Under the pieces are notes generated by a model. That model saw nothing but the letters and a program-made list of their open reading frames with translations, was not told the origin of the DNA and ran no database searches. Positions 18,679 through 26,724 of a stretch of 64,000 nucleotides of DNA are shown here, piece by piece. Both the position numbers and the translations under genes were made by a program. The stretch comes from Kitasatospora phosalacinea (GTDB lineage Bacteria > Actinomycetota > Actinomycetes > Streptomycetales > Streptomycetaceae), in NCBI RefSeq assembly GCF_000717185.1, contig NZ_JNYE01000093.1, forward strand, positions 1 through 64,000. Reading direction: 5' to 3'. Position 1 is the stretch's first letter; every line of letters starts with the position of its first letter.

Positions 18679-19884
18679 GTGCCGACCTGCCTCCCCGACC
18701 CGCTTCCCGCAACCCGCTTCCGCCGGCCCGTCGGCTGTGGCAGGATCCGCCGCCGTGTCCACTGCCGAAACCCCGCCCGTCCCGGCCCCGGCCGAACCGG
18801 CCCCCACCGTTCCCGCCTGCGGCACGGCGCGTCGGTGGGCGCGTTCCTGCTCGCGGGGGCGGTGCACCTGGTGTCGCTGGCGGTGCTGCTGGCCGGGGTG
18901 TGCCTGGTGGTGGGGTGGCCGCTGGGCGGCTGGCCGGCCCGGGTGCTGGGCGTGGTCGCGCTGGCGGTGGCGTTCCTGCTGCGTCCGCGGCTGGGCCGCC
19001 CGCGGCGTTCCGGGGTGCTGACCCGGGAGGCCGCGCCGACCCTGTACGGGCTGGTCGACGCGGTCTCGGCGGAGCTGGGCGCGCCGAAGGTCGACTCGAT
19101 CGTGGTGGACTCCGACTTCAACGCCGCCTTCGGCGTCCTCGGTCTGCGCCGCCACCGGCAGTTGGTGATCGGCCTGCCGCTGTGGACGGTGCTCACCCGG
19201 CAGCAGCGGGTCGCGCTGCTCGGGCACGAGATCGGGCACTGCGTGAACGGGGACTCCCGGCGCGGCGTGTGGACGGCTTCCGCCATCGGCGCGCTGAACG
19301 AGTGGTACGTGCTCACCTACCCGTCGCGCGACAACGAGACGAACGCCAACCTGGTCGTCGCCATCGCCTCCGCCGTCACCGTCCTGCTGCTGGGCGTGCT
19401 CAACTTCGGGGTGCGGGCGCTCAGGAGGCTGATGTACCGCCTGTACCTGCGCAGCGGGCAGGCGGCCGAGCACCGGGCCGACCTGATGGCCGCGCGGCTG
19501 GCGTCCCCGCGGGACGCGCGGGGCATGCTGCAGGCGATGCTCAACGACTCCACGCTGGACGCGGTGCTGACCCGGCAGCGGGCGCTGCCGCGGGCCGGTG
19601 GCCGGGCGGTGCGGGCGGCCGGGCCGATGCCGGGGCTGTGGGACGCGCTGGCCGAGGCGGCCCGGACGGTCCCGCCGACCGAGGTGGAGCGCCGGGTGCG
19701 GCTGTCGGAGCGGGAGGTGTCCGCCACCGACGTCTCGCACCCGCCGACCTACCTGCGGCTGCGGCTGCTGGCCTCGGCCCCTCCGGCCGACCGTCCCCCG
19801 CTGGTGCTGGACGCCGGGCGGGACGCCCTGATCGACGCGGAGCTGGCGCCGAGCCGGGCCCGGATCGCCGCCGAGCTGCTGTGA
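18679..19884 (+). CDS. M48-family membrane zinc metalloprotease, N-terminus probably damaged
   Basis: A membrane-bound HtpX/M48-like peptidase. The zinc site LLGHEIGHCVNGD and the third ligand in AEHRADLMAARLAS are intact, with hydrophobic segments around residues 55-95 and 230-250. The first 50 residues in this frame (rich in R, P and H) are unlike protein. In another frame, GTG at 18755 gives MSTAETPPVPAPAEP and then PACG, a good N-terminus, but this frame cannot reach the protease domain. Streptomycete homologues have a CxxC zinc ribbon and about 100 residues before the first helix; here that part looks deleted with a frame change near 18820-18830. The true start may be GTG 18835, or the gene may be broken. 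Confidence 0.6.
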   Translation: MPTCLPDPLPATRFRRPVGCGRIRRRVHCRNPARPGPGRTGPHRSRLRHGASVGAFLLAGAVHLVSLAVLLAGVCLVVGWPLGGWPARVLGVVALAVAFLLRPRLGRPRRSGVLTREAAPTLYGLVDAVSAELGAPKVDSIVVDSDFNAAFGVLGLRRHRQLVIGLPLWTVLTRQQRVALLGHEIGHCVNGDSRRGVWTASAIGALNEWYVLTYPSRDNETNANLVVAIASAVTVLLLGVLNFGVRALRRLMYRLYLRSGQAAEHRADLMAARLASPRDARGMLQAMLNDSTLDAVLTRQRALPRAGGRAVRAAGPMPGLWDALAEAARTVPPTEVERRVRLSEREVSATDVSHPPTYLRLRLLASAPPADRPPLVLDAGRDALIDAELAPSRARIAAELL

Positions 19885-19971
19885 CCGCCCGGGAACCGTC
19901 CTGCGGCGGGGGCGTTCCTACCATCCAGTAGGGTCCTGGGGCAGCCACCCCCGGCCCGGCAGGAGCGCCCG

Positions 19972-20703
19972 ATGACCGACCCCACCCCCGCCGCCCCGTC
20001 CCCGTCCGCGGCCCTCCCCGCGTCCCCGTCCCCTTCCGCCGCCCCGTCCGCGGCCGGCGGGCCCGTCCCGGCCCCGCCGGTCCTGGCGGCCTTCCGGGCC
20101 GCGACCGGTTTCATGCCGGAGGACGAGGGCCTGGCCCTGTACGCGGCGGCGCTCGACGCGGCCGGGCGCACCGGCCTGCCGCTGCTGGAGATCGGCACGT
20201 ACTGCGGGCGTTCGGCGATCCTGCTGGCGGACGCGGCCCGCCGGGCCGGGACGGTCGCGCTGACCGTCGACCACCACCGCGGCTCGGAGGAGCAGCAGCC
20301 GGGCTGGGAGTACCACGACCCGTCGCTGGTCGACCCGGAGGTCGGCCTGATGGACACCCTGCCGCGGTTCCGCCGCACCCTGCACGCGGCGGGCCTGGAG
20401 GAGCACGTGGTCGCGCTGGTCGGCCGGTCGCCGCAGGTCGCGGCGGTGTGGCGGGGCCCGCTGGCCCTGGTGTTCGTGGACGGCGGGCACACCGACGAGC
20501 ACGCGACGGGCGACTACGAGGGCTGGGTGCCGCACCTGGCCGCGGACGGCCTGCTGGTGGTGCACGACGTCTTCCCCGACCCGGCGGACGGCGGCCAGGC
20601 GCCGTACCGGGTGTACCTGCGGGCGCTCGCCGAGGGCTTCGAGGAGGTGTCGGTGACGGGCTCGCTGCGGGTGCTGCGCCGCGCCGCCGCGACGTCCGGC
20701 TGA
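19972..20703 (+). CDS. Class I SAM-dependent methyltransferase (Methyltransf_24-like)
   Basis: A 243-residue protein. An Ala/Pro/Ser-rich tail of about 40 residues precedes the catalytic fold. Motif I is LLEIGTYCGRSAILLA, the acidic end of strand 2 is TVDHHRG, and motif IV is LVFVDGGHTDEHATGDYEGW, a pattern of small-molecule O-methyltransferases of the CmcI/TylF-like set. Target unknown. The start is ATG with CAGGAG upstream. A strong hairpin at 20725-20759 follows the stop, so it is probably a single-gene unit. Confidence 0.8.
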   Translation: MTDPTPAAPSPSAALPASPSPSAAPSAAGGPVPAPPVLAAFRAATGFMPEDEGLALYAAALDAAGRTGLPLLEIGTYCGRSAILLADAARRAGTVALTVDHHRGSEEQQPGWEYHDPSLVDPEVGLMDTLPRFRRTLHAAGLEEHVVALVGRSPQVAAVWRGPLALVFVDGGHTDEHATGDYEGWVPHLAADGLLVVHDVFPDPADGGQAPYRVYLRALAEGFEEVSVTGSLRVLRRAAATSG

Positions 20704-20724
20704 CTCGCACCGGGCACGTCCGAC

Positions 20725-20759
20725 CCCGTCCGGGAGCGAAATTCCCGGGCCCGGACGGG
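20725..20759 (+). terminator. Hairpin terminator after the methyltransferase gene
   Basis: CCCGTCCGGG (20725-20734) pairs perfectly with CCCGGACGGG (20750-20759). There is no T run, as is usual in this group. The rest of 20704-20946 has no gene; it holds two copies of GGCCCGTACGG near 20864 and 20879. Confidence 0.55.
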
Positions 20760-20946
20760 AACGATCACCGCCGCTGCGGCGTCGTCCCCACCGCGACGCG
20801 TTGCCGATCCGCCGTGACCGCGCGCACCGGCGGCCGGTACGGTGTCGGCGGCAGACGACGAACGGCCCGTACGGGGAGCGGCCCGTACGGCGCACGGGCA
20901 CCGGCCACCCGGTGCGGGACCGGTCAGTTGGGGGCGAGGTCAGGGC

Positions 20947-22359
20947 ATGACGGAACAGGGCAGTGCCGCGAGGGCGGTCTGGGACCCGACCGCGAACAAC
21001 GGCGCGGGCGGCTGGGTCCGCCGCCCGGTGGCGGCCGACCCGGCTGCGGCGGGGCCGCCCACCACGGCGATCCCGCTACCGCCGATCCCGCCCGGCCCGG
21101 CGGCCCCGGCCGCGCCCGTGCCCCCGCAGGCCGGGCAGCAGCCGCCCGCGGCCCCGTTCCAGCCCGGTCCGCCGCCGCAGGGCCTGCCGCCCCAGCAGCA
21201 GGCCCCCCAGCCGCAGCAGCAGGGGTACGGCTACCCGCCGCAGCAGACCTTCGGCGGCCAGCAGCCCGGCTTCACCCCGCCACCCGGCCCCGGCCCCGGC
21301 CCCGGCCCGCAGCAGGCGCCACCGCAGCAACAGCAGCCGCCGGGCTACGGCTACCCGCCGCAGCAGCCGCCCCAGCAACAGCCGCCGCAGCCGTCCTTCG
21401 GCGGCCCGCCGCCAGGCTTCGGCGGCCCGCAGCAGCCGGGCTTCACCCCGCCGCCCGGCCCCGGCGGCCCGTCGTTCGGCGGGAACCAGGGCTTCGGGGG
21501 CAACCAGAGCTTCGGCGGCCAGCAGTCCTTCGGCGGCCAGCAGCAGTTCCCGAACGGCCCGGGCGGCCCGGGCGGCCCGAACAACCCGGGCGGCTACGGC
21601 GGCTACCAGGAGCCGGAGTTCGACTACGAGGAGGATCCGCGCCGCCACCGCACCCCGCTGCTGATCGGCGCGGCCGTGGCGCTGGTCCTGCTGATCGGCG
21701 GGGCCGTGGTGCTGGTGCTGCAGAACAGCGGCTCGAACGACTCCCCGTCCGCCGGCGGCAGCAGCAACCCGACCGCGGCGCAGCCGAGTCCGGGCGCGGG
21801 CGGGTCGGGCGGCAGCCAGGGCGCTTCCCCGGCGGCGTCCGCGTCGCCGTCGGCCTCGGCGTCGGCGTCCGCATCGGCCTCGCCGTCGGCCGGGCCGGAG
21901 GCGCAGGCGCAGGCGCAGGCGCTGGACGCGCTGCTGAGCGAGGGCGAGGACGCGAAGGCCCCGATCGGCAACGCGGTGGCGAAGGTGCGCAGCTGCCCGG
22001 CGAAGGCGGAGGTCGACAGTGCGGCGCAGGTGTTCGACACCGGTGCGCAGCAGCGCGAGACGCTGCTGGGCAAGCTGGCCGACCTGAAGACCGACAGCCT
22101 GCCGGGCGGTGACGCGGCGGTGGCTTCGCTGCGGACGGCCTGGCAGACCTCGGCGGACATCGACCGGGCGTACGCGGCCTGGGCGCGCACCGTCTCGGAG
22201 AAGGGCTGCACCAACAACCAGGTGCCCAGCACGGCCGATCTGAGCCGTGCCAACGACCTCAACCCGAAGGCCACCCAGTCGAAGCAGGACTTCGCGGCGA
22301 AGTGGAAGCCGATCGCCCAGGCCTACGGGCTGACGCCCCGCACCGGGGACAGGATCTGA
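20947..22359 (+). CDS. Single-pass membrane protein with Pro/Gln/Gly-rich cytoplasmic region
   Basis: A 470-residue protein of unknown function. Residues about 25-220 are low-complexity (PPQQ, YGYPPQ, FGG repeats) and probably disordered inside the cell. RRHRTPLLIGAAVALVLLIG starts one membrane helix near residue 235, with positive charges on the inner side. Outside come a Ser/Ala/Pro linker and a helical domain (LDALLSEGEDAKAPIGNAVA onward) with two Cys that could bridge. The ATG at 20947 has GAGG upstream. The amidase gene follows after seven bases with its ribosome site over this stop codon, so the two are co-translated and a cell-envelope role is likely. Confidence 0.7.
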   Translation: MTEQGSAARAVWDPTANNGAGGWVRRPVAADPAAAGPPTTAIPLPPIPPGPAAPAAPVPPQAGQQPPAAPFQPGPPPQGLPPQQQAPQPQQQGYGYPPQQTFGGQQPGFTPPPGPGPGPGPQQAPPQQQQPPGYGYPPQQPPQQQPPQPSFGGPPPGFGGPQQPGFTPPPGPGGPSFGGNQGFGGNQSFGGQQSFGGQQQFPNGPGGPGGPNNPGGYGGYQEPEFDYEEDPRRHRTPLLIGAAVALVLLIGGAVVLVLQNSGSNDSPSAGGSSNPTAAQPSPGAGGSGGSQGASPAASASPSASASASASASPSAGPEAQAQAQALDALLSEGEDAKAPIGNAVAKVRSCPAKAEVDSAAQVFDTGAQQRETLLGKLADLKTDSLPGGDAAVASLRTAWQTSADIDRAYAAWARTVSEKGCTNNQVPSTADLSRANDLNPKATQSKQDFAAKWKPIAQAYGLTPRTGDRI

Positions 22360-22366
22360 GGAACAC

Positions 22367-23419
22367 GTGACAGGCCGTACCACCCCGCACCACGTCCGTC
22401 CCGACGGTCCCGAGGACCCGGACCCGTACGCCGACCCGTACGCCGACCCGGCGCGGCGGGCCGCGCGCTGGCGGCCGGCCGCGAAGGTGGCGGCCGTGGT
22501 GCTGCCGGTGTGCCTGATCGGCTGGCTGGGCTGGCAGGCCGTGGCCAACAGCTCGCGGGACGTCACCTCGAACGCCTCGGCGCCGCGCACGCCGAGCTAC
22601 GCGGAGGGCGACCGGGTGGACGGTTCCGACGCGGACGGCGGCTCCCCGGCGGCCTCCGCCGCGGGTCCGGGCGCAGCGGCCGCCCCGTCGGCCGCGCCGT
22701 CGCCGTCGGCCGGGGCCTCGGCCGCGGCCGCGCCGGGCGGGGGGCCGAAGCCGCTGGCCGGGCGGACGGTGCTGCTCGACCCGGGCCACAACACGGGCAA
22801 CGCCGAGCACACCGCCGAGATCGGCCGCAAGGTGGACATCGGCAACAGCCGCAAGGAGTGCGACACCACCGGCACCTCGACCAACGCGGGCTACCCGGAG
22901 GCCGAGTTCACCCTGGACGTGGTGCACCGGGCCCGGCAGATCCTCCAGGACCGGGGCGCGACGGTGGTGCTCACCCAGGACGGCGACCGCCCCTGGGGCC
23001 CGTGCATCGACGAACGCGCCCGGCTCGGCAACGACGCGAAGGCGGACGCGGCGGTCTCGGTGCACGCGGACGGCGCGCCGTCCTCCGGCACCGGCTTCCA
23101 CGTGATCATGCCCGCCCGGGTGGTCGCCGGACCGGCCGACACCTCCGCGATCGTCGAGCCCTCGCACCGGCTGGGCGTGCTGCTGCGCGACGCCTTCAAG
23201 GCCGGCACCGGGGAGCCGTACTCCAGCTACATCGGCCAGCAGGGCCTGGACACCCGCAGCGACCTGGGCGGCCTCAACCTGTCCAAGGTACCGAAGGTGT
23301 TCATCGAGTGCGGGAACATGCGCAACTCGGGCGACGCCCAGCGGATGGCCGACCCGCAGTGGCGGCAGAGCGCCGCCCAGGCCCTGGCCGATGCCCTGAC
23401 CAGCTATCTCACCGGGTGA
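22367..23419 (+). CDS. N-acetylmuramoyl-L-alanine amidase (Amidase_3), membrane anchored
   Basis: A 350-residue peptidoglycan amidase cutting the bond between muramic acid and the stem peptide. An N-terminal tail is followed by one helix (AAVVLPVCLIGWLGWQAVA) and an Ala/Ser/Pro linker. The catalytic domain (about 125-350) has the zinc ligands His in DPGHNTG, Glu in YPEAEF and His in SVHADG, and the catalytic Glu in VFIECGNMRN. The start is GTG at 22367 with TGAGGA overlapping the previous stop. Coupled to the upstream membrane protein. Confidence 0.88.
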   Translation: MTGRTTPHHVRPDGPEDPDPYADPYADPARRAARWRPAAKVAAVVLPVCLIGWLGWQAVANSSRDVTSNASAPRTPSYAEGDRVDGSDADGGSPAASAAGPGAAAAPSAAPSPSAGASAAAAPGGGPKPLAGRTVLLDPGHNTGNAEHTAEIGRKVDIGNSRKECDTTGTSTNAGYPEAEFTLDVVHRARQILQDRGATVVLTQDGDRPWGPCIDERARLGNDAKADAAVSVHADGAPSSGTGFHVIMPARVVAGPADTSAIVEPSHRLGVLLRDAFKAGTGEPYSSYIGQQGLDTRSDLGGLNLSKVPKVFIECGNMRNSGDAQRMADPQWRQSAAQALADALTSYLTG

Positions 23420-23612
23420 GCCGACCGGCCCGCCCCCGATCCCACCCCGATTCCCGGCGCCCCCTCCCGTACCGATTCGGTGCGGATCCGGAGGGCGCCG
23501 TGCACGCGGCGTCGCCTTGGCTCTAGGCTTTTGCCCCGTCGTACCGACCCGGTACCACGGGGGCCCGGTCAACCGCCCGCCGACCACGACTACACCAATG
23601 AGGGGAACGTCA

Positions 23613-24545
23613 GTGAATCTGCGCGCTCTCACCAGGGGAGACGCCGCCGTCGCCGGTGCGGCCGTATTGCTCCTGATTTCATCCTTCCTGCCGTACCGGA
23701 GTGTGGACTGCGGTTCGTACTGCCGGGGCGACAACTCCCGCAACGCCTGGACGTCGGACTACTTCCCGGTGCTCCAGTCGATCTTCCTGCTCGGCATCAT
23801 CGGTGCCGCGCTGATCGTGCTCGGCGCCCTGCAGAAGGCGACCCTGGGCAACAAGGAGTTCCTCGGGCTGCGCCTCGACCAGTGGGGCGGCGCCGCGATC
23901 GTGATCGCCCTGTGGAACTCGCTGTGGGCCCTGGGCGGCAGCGCCCCCGAGGGCGTGGACATCGGCGGCGGGGCCTGGCTCGGCCTGGTCTCGGTGCTGG
24001 TGATGGCCGGTGTCGTGATCGCGGGCCGCGCGGTGCCCGCGCTGCAGGCCCCGCTGAGCACCGGCGCCCCGGCCGTCGGCCAGCAGTACCCGCCGTACGG
24101 CGCCCAGCAGCAGCAGCCGGGTGCGGCCGGCTACGGCTACCCCGGTGCGCAGCAGCAGCAGTTCCCCGGCCAGCAGCCCGAGCAGGGCGGCCAGCCGTTC
24201 GGCCAGCAGCAGCCCGCTCCGGGCGGCTACGGCTTCCCGCAGGCCGCCCAGGCCGCGCCGTCCCCGGCCGCGGCCGCGGTCGCGCCGCTGCCCACCGCGG
24301 TGCAGCCCGCCGTCCAGGAGCAGGTCCCGGCGCAGGGCGGCGCCCCGTTCGCGCCGTTCTGGTTCGCCGTCCCGGCGGTGCGCCAGCTCGCCAACAAGGA
24401 CAACCCGGCCGCCCCGGCGGTCGGCGAGCTCGTCCCCGGCACCTGGTACCTGGCCGTCGACCAGCGCGGCGCGGCCCTGGTCGCCCAGCTCCCGGACGGC
24501 ACCCACGGCGTCCTGAACGACACCACCGGCATCCAGCGCGGCTGA
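23613..24545 (+). CDS. Four-helix membrane protein with Gln/Pro-rich C-terminal tail (DUF5336-like)
   Basis: A 310-residue protein. Four hydrophobic segments lie in the first 155 residues (AAVAGAAVLLLISSFLPY, SIFLLGIIGAALIVLGAL, AAIVIALWNSLWAL, LGLVSVLVMAGVVIAG). A Cys pair (DCGSYCRG) sits in the first outer loop. A long YGYP/QQQ tail follows, ending in a small folded part with WYLAVDQRGAALVAQLPDGT. It resembles DUF5336 proteins but I am not certain. The start is GTG at 23613 behind GAGGGG. A very strong hairpin follows. Confidence 0.65.
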   Translation: MNLRALTRGDAAVAGAAVLLLISSFLPYRSVDCGSYCRGDNSRNAWTSDYFPVLQSIFLLGIIGAALIVLGALQKATLGNKEFLGLRLDQWGGAAIVIALWNSLWALGGSAPEGVDIGGGAWLGLVSVLVMAGVVIAGRAVPALQAPLSTGAPAVGQQYPPYGAQQQQPGAAGYGYPGAQQQQFPGQQPEQGGQPFGQQQPAPGGYGFPQAAQAAPSPAAAAVAPLPTAVQPAVQEQVPAQGGAPFAPFWFAVPAVRQLANKDNPAAPAVGELVPGTWYLAVDQRGAALVAQLPDGTHGVLNDTTGIQRG

Positions 24546-24623
24546 CGCCCCCGTCGCCCTCGGGGCACGCACGGCGTGCACCCGGGGGCGCGGGGAACTG
24601 CGCGCAGCGGCAGGATCCGGTGC

Positions 24624-24670
24624 CGAAGGCCCGCCCCGAGAGGGAACTCCCCTCCCCGGGCGGGCCTTCG
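24624..24670. terminator. Strong bidirectional hairpin terminator
   Basis: CGAAGGCCCGCCC (24624-24636) and GGGCGGGCCTTCG (24658-24670) form a perfect 13-bp stem with a smaller GAGGG/CCCCTC stem inside. It lies between the convergent membrane-protein gene and the toroid gene. Confidence 0.7.
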
Positions 24671-24733
24671 CGTTGCGTTCACCGCGCCCCGCGCCCCGCA
24701 CCCCGCGCCCCGCACGGCCCGGCGCCGGAACCG

Positions 24734-25813
24734 CTAGCAGCAGTCGCTGACCACCAGCCCGCCCGGCAGGTGCTCGCCGCCGAAGACGCTGACCGTCGCG
24801 TGGTCGCCGCCGAGGGCCGCGACGGCGAGCAGCAGCGCACCGGCCGTCCAGGTGGTGCGTTCCTCGGGCCAGATCGCGTGGTCCTCGTAGACGTAGCCGG
24901 TCCAGTAGGAGCCGTCCTGGTGGCGCAGGTGCTGGATCCAGCGGAGGATCTCGACGGCCCGGTCGGACTGCCCGGCGGCCCACAGGGCGAGGGCGAGTTC
25001 GGCGCTCTCGCCGCCGGTGACCCAGGGGCGGTCGCTGACGCAGCGGACGCCGAGGCCGGGGACGACGAAGCGGTCCCAGTCGGCGGCGAGGCGGCGGGTG
25101 GCGTCCTCGCCGCGCAGGGCGGTGCCGAGGACGGGGTAGTACCAGTCCATGGAGTAGCGGTCCTTGTCGAGGAACCGCTCGGGGTGGCGGGCGATGGCGT
25201 GCCGGAGGCGTCCGGCGGCGAGTTCCCAGTCGGGTTGCGGCCGGTCGAGGTGGTCGGCGACGGCGAGTCCGCAGCGCAGGGCGTGCAGGATGGAGCAGGA
25301 GCCGGTGAGCAGGGCGTCGGTGGCGGCGGTGCCGTCCTCGTCCTGGCGCCAGGCGACGGCGCCGCCGGGGAGGCTGAGCCGGACGGTGTGGTCGAGGGCG
25401 CGGCTGACGGTGGGCCAGATCCGTTCGAGGAAGCGGTCGTCGCCGGTGGCGAGGTGGTGGTGCCAGGCGCCGACGGCGACGTACGCGCAGAAGTTGGTCT
25501 CGCGGGCGAGGTCGGTGGCGGTGCCGTCGGGGGTGCCGGGCTGTCCGTAGGCGTAGGCGGCGTACCAGGAGCCGTCGGGGTTCTGCCGGTCGGCGAGCCA
25601 CCGGTAGGCGGCTTCGGCGGCGGCGTGCTCGCCCGCGGTGTCGAGGGCCATGGCGGCCTCGGTGTGGTCCCAGGGGTCGAGGTGGCCGCCGTGGAACCAG
25701 GGGATCGCGCCGTCGGGCTGCTGGTGGGCGAGGATCGAGCGGACGGTGTCGGCGGCCTGCGCGGCGTCCAGGACGCCGTCGAGCAGCAGGGCGGCGGGGA
25801 CGGCGGCCGTCAC
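24734..25813 (-). CDS. Alpha/alpha-toroid protein (prenyltransferase/glycosidase-like fold)
   Basis: A 359-residue soluble protein built from helical-hairpin repeats, with recurrent Gly/Asp/Trp turns: QQPDGAIPWFHGGHLDPWDH, QNPDGSWYAAY, RHQDGSYWTGYVYED. Similar proteins are annotated as prenyltransferase/squalene-oxidase repeat proteins, though the fold is also used by glycoside hydrolases; I see no DXDD or other clear prenyl motif. The start GTG overlaps the methyltransferase stop by four bases (GTGA), so they are translationally coupled. With the glycosyltransferase upstream this suggests a small glycan or glycolipid pathway; that is inference. Confidence 0.65.
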   Translation of the reverse strand: MTAAVPAALLLDGVLDAAQAADTVRSILAHQQPDGAIPWFHGGHLDPWDHTEAAMALDTAGEHAAAEAAYRWLADRQNPDGSWYAAYAYGQPGTPDGTATDLARETNFCAYVAVGAWHHHLATGDDRFLERIWPTVSRALDHTVRLSLPGGAVAWRQDEDGTAATDALLTGSCSILHALRCGLAVADHLDRPQPDWELAAGRLRHAIARHPERFLDKDRYSMDWYYPVLGTALRGEDATRRLAADWDRFVVPGLGVRCVSDRPWVTGGESAELALALWAAGQSDRAVEILRWIQHLRHQDGSYWTGYVYEDHAIWPEERTTWTAGALLLAVAALGGDHATVSVFGGEHLPGGLVVSDCC

Positions 25814-26550
25814 GCGCCCGCTCCGGGCTCGTGCGGCTTGCTGGCGTAGACGACGAAGGACTTGCCGAGGACGGGGTTGAGGGCCTTCTCGGCGGCCTTG
25901 GTGAGGGTGGAGATGACGGGGGTGCCGACGATGTCCCAGACCAGCAGTTGGTGGTAGGCGCGCACCGGCAGGGCCTTGTCGTTGTTGACGCCGACCGCGC
26001 ACTTGATCCACCAGTAGGGAGCGTGCAGGGCGTGCGCGTGGTGGGTGCCGTACGGGGTGAGGCCGGCTCCGCGGACCTTCTCGACGAGTTCGTCGCCCTT
26101 GTAGATCCGGATGTGGCCGCCCTCGACCTCGTGGTACTCGTCGGACAGCGCCCAGCAGATCTTCTCGGGCAGGTAGCGGGGGACGGTGACGGCGAGCAGT
26201 CCGCCGGGCTTGAGGACGCGGACCATCTCGGCGAGGACGCCCTCGTCGTCGGGGATGTGCTCCATCACCTCGGAGATGATGATCTTGTCGAAGGTGGCGT
26301 CGTCGAAGGGCAGGTTGAGCGCGTCGCCCTCCATCGCGGTGGCGCCGGCCCCGGCGGGGGCCTCGCCGGCCTGCTCCATGGCGGCGAACCACTTGCGGAC
26401 CTCGGCGATCTCCTCGGCGTTCCGGTCGAGGGCGACCACGTTGGCGCCGCGCCGGTAGCACTCGAACGCGTGCCGGCCGCCGCCGCAGCCCAGGTCGAGC
26501 ACCCGGTCGCCGGGGGCGAGCGGGAAGCGGGAGAAGTCGACGGTCAGCAC
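25810..26550 (-). CDS. Class I SAM-dependent methyltransferase (UbiE/COQ5-like)
   Basis: A 246-residue methyltransferase. Motif I is VLDLGCGGGRHAFE, motif II acid is ALDRNAEE, and IIISEVMEHIPDDEGVLAEM then RVLKPGGLLAV are motifs post-I and III of the Methyltransf_11 type. The C-terminal 80 residues (WWIKCAVGVNNDKALPVRAY) are specific and may hold a membrane-near substrate. I take GTG at 26550 (GGGAG upstream) over the ATG at 26604. Coupled to the toroid gene; the glycosyltransferase lies 175 bp upstream across a tandem repeat. Confidence 0.8.
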   Translation of the reverse strand: MLTVDFSRFPLAPGDRVLDLGCGGGRHAFECYRRGANVVALDRNAEEIAEVRKWFAAMEQAGEAPAGAGATAMEGDALNLPFDDATFDKIIISEVMEHIPDDEGVLAEMVRVLKPGGLLAVTVPRYLPEKICWALSDEYHEVEGGHIRIYKGDELVEKVRGAGLTPYGTHHAHALHAPYWWIKCAVGVNNDKALPVRAYHQLLVWDIVGTPVISTLTKAAEKALNPVLGKSFVVYASKPHEPGAGA

Positions 26551-26596
26551 TGCGGGCTCCCATTCGCGGAGGGGTGGGGTACTTCGGAGTTGACGG

Positions 26597-26612
26597 TTCG
26601 TCACCCGACGAA
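26597..26612. promoter_or_regulatory. Inverted repeat upstream of the methyltransferase gene
   Basis: TTCGTC-ACCC-GACGAA has perfect 6-bp arms. It lies 47 bp upstream of the GTG start and next to the tandem repeat, in the likely promoter region. Candidate operator, possibly for the TetR protein encoded nearby. Confidence 0.35.
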
Positions 26613-26623
26613 GTGTCGTCCGA

Positions 26624-26683
26624 CACGGGGCCGGTCGGCACGGGGCCGGTCGGCACGGGGCCGGTCGGCACGGGGCCGGTCGG
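26624..26683. repeat. Four perfect tandem copies of a 15-bp unit
   Basis: CACGGGGCCGGTCGG is repeated exactly four times between the glycosyltransferase stop (26725, minus strand) and the methyltransferase start (26550). Perfect identity suggests recent slippage expansion. Confidence 0.85.
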
Positions 26684-26724
26684 CCGGAGCTGCGCGGGTC
26701 GGCGCTGCGCGGGCCGACCCGCCG

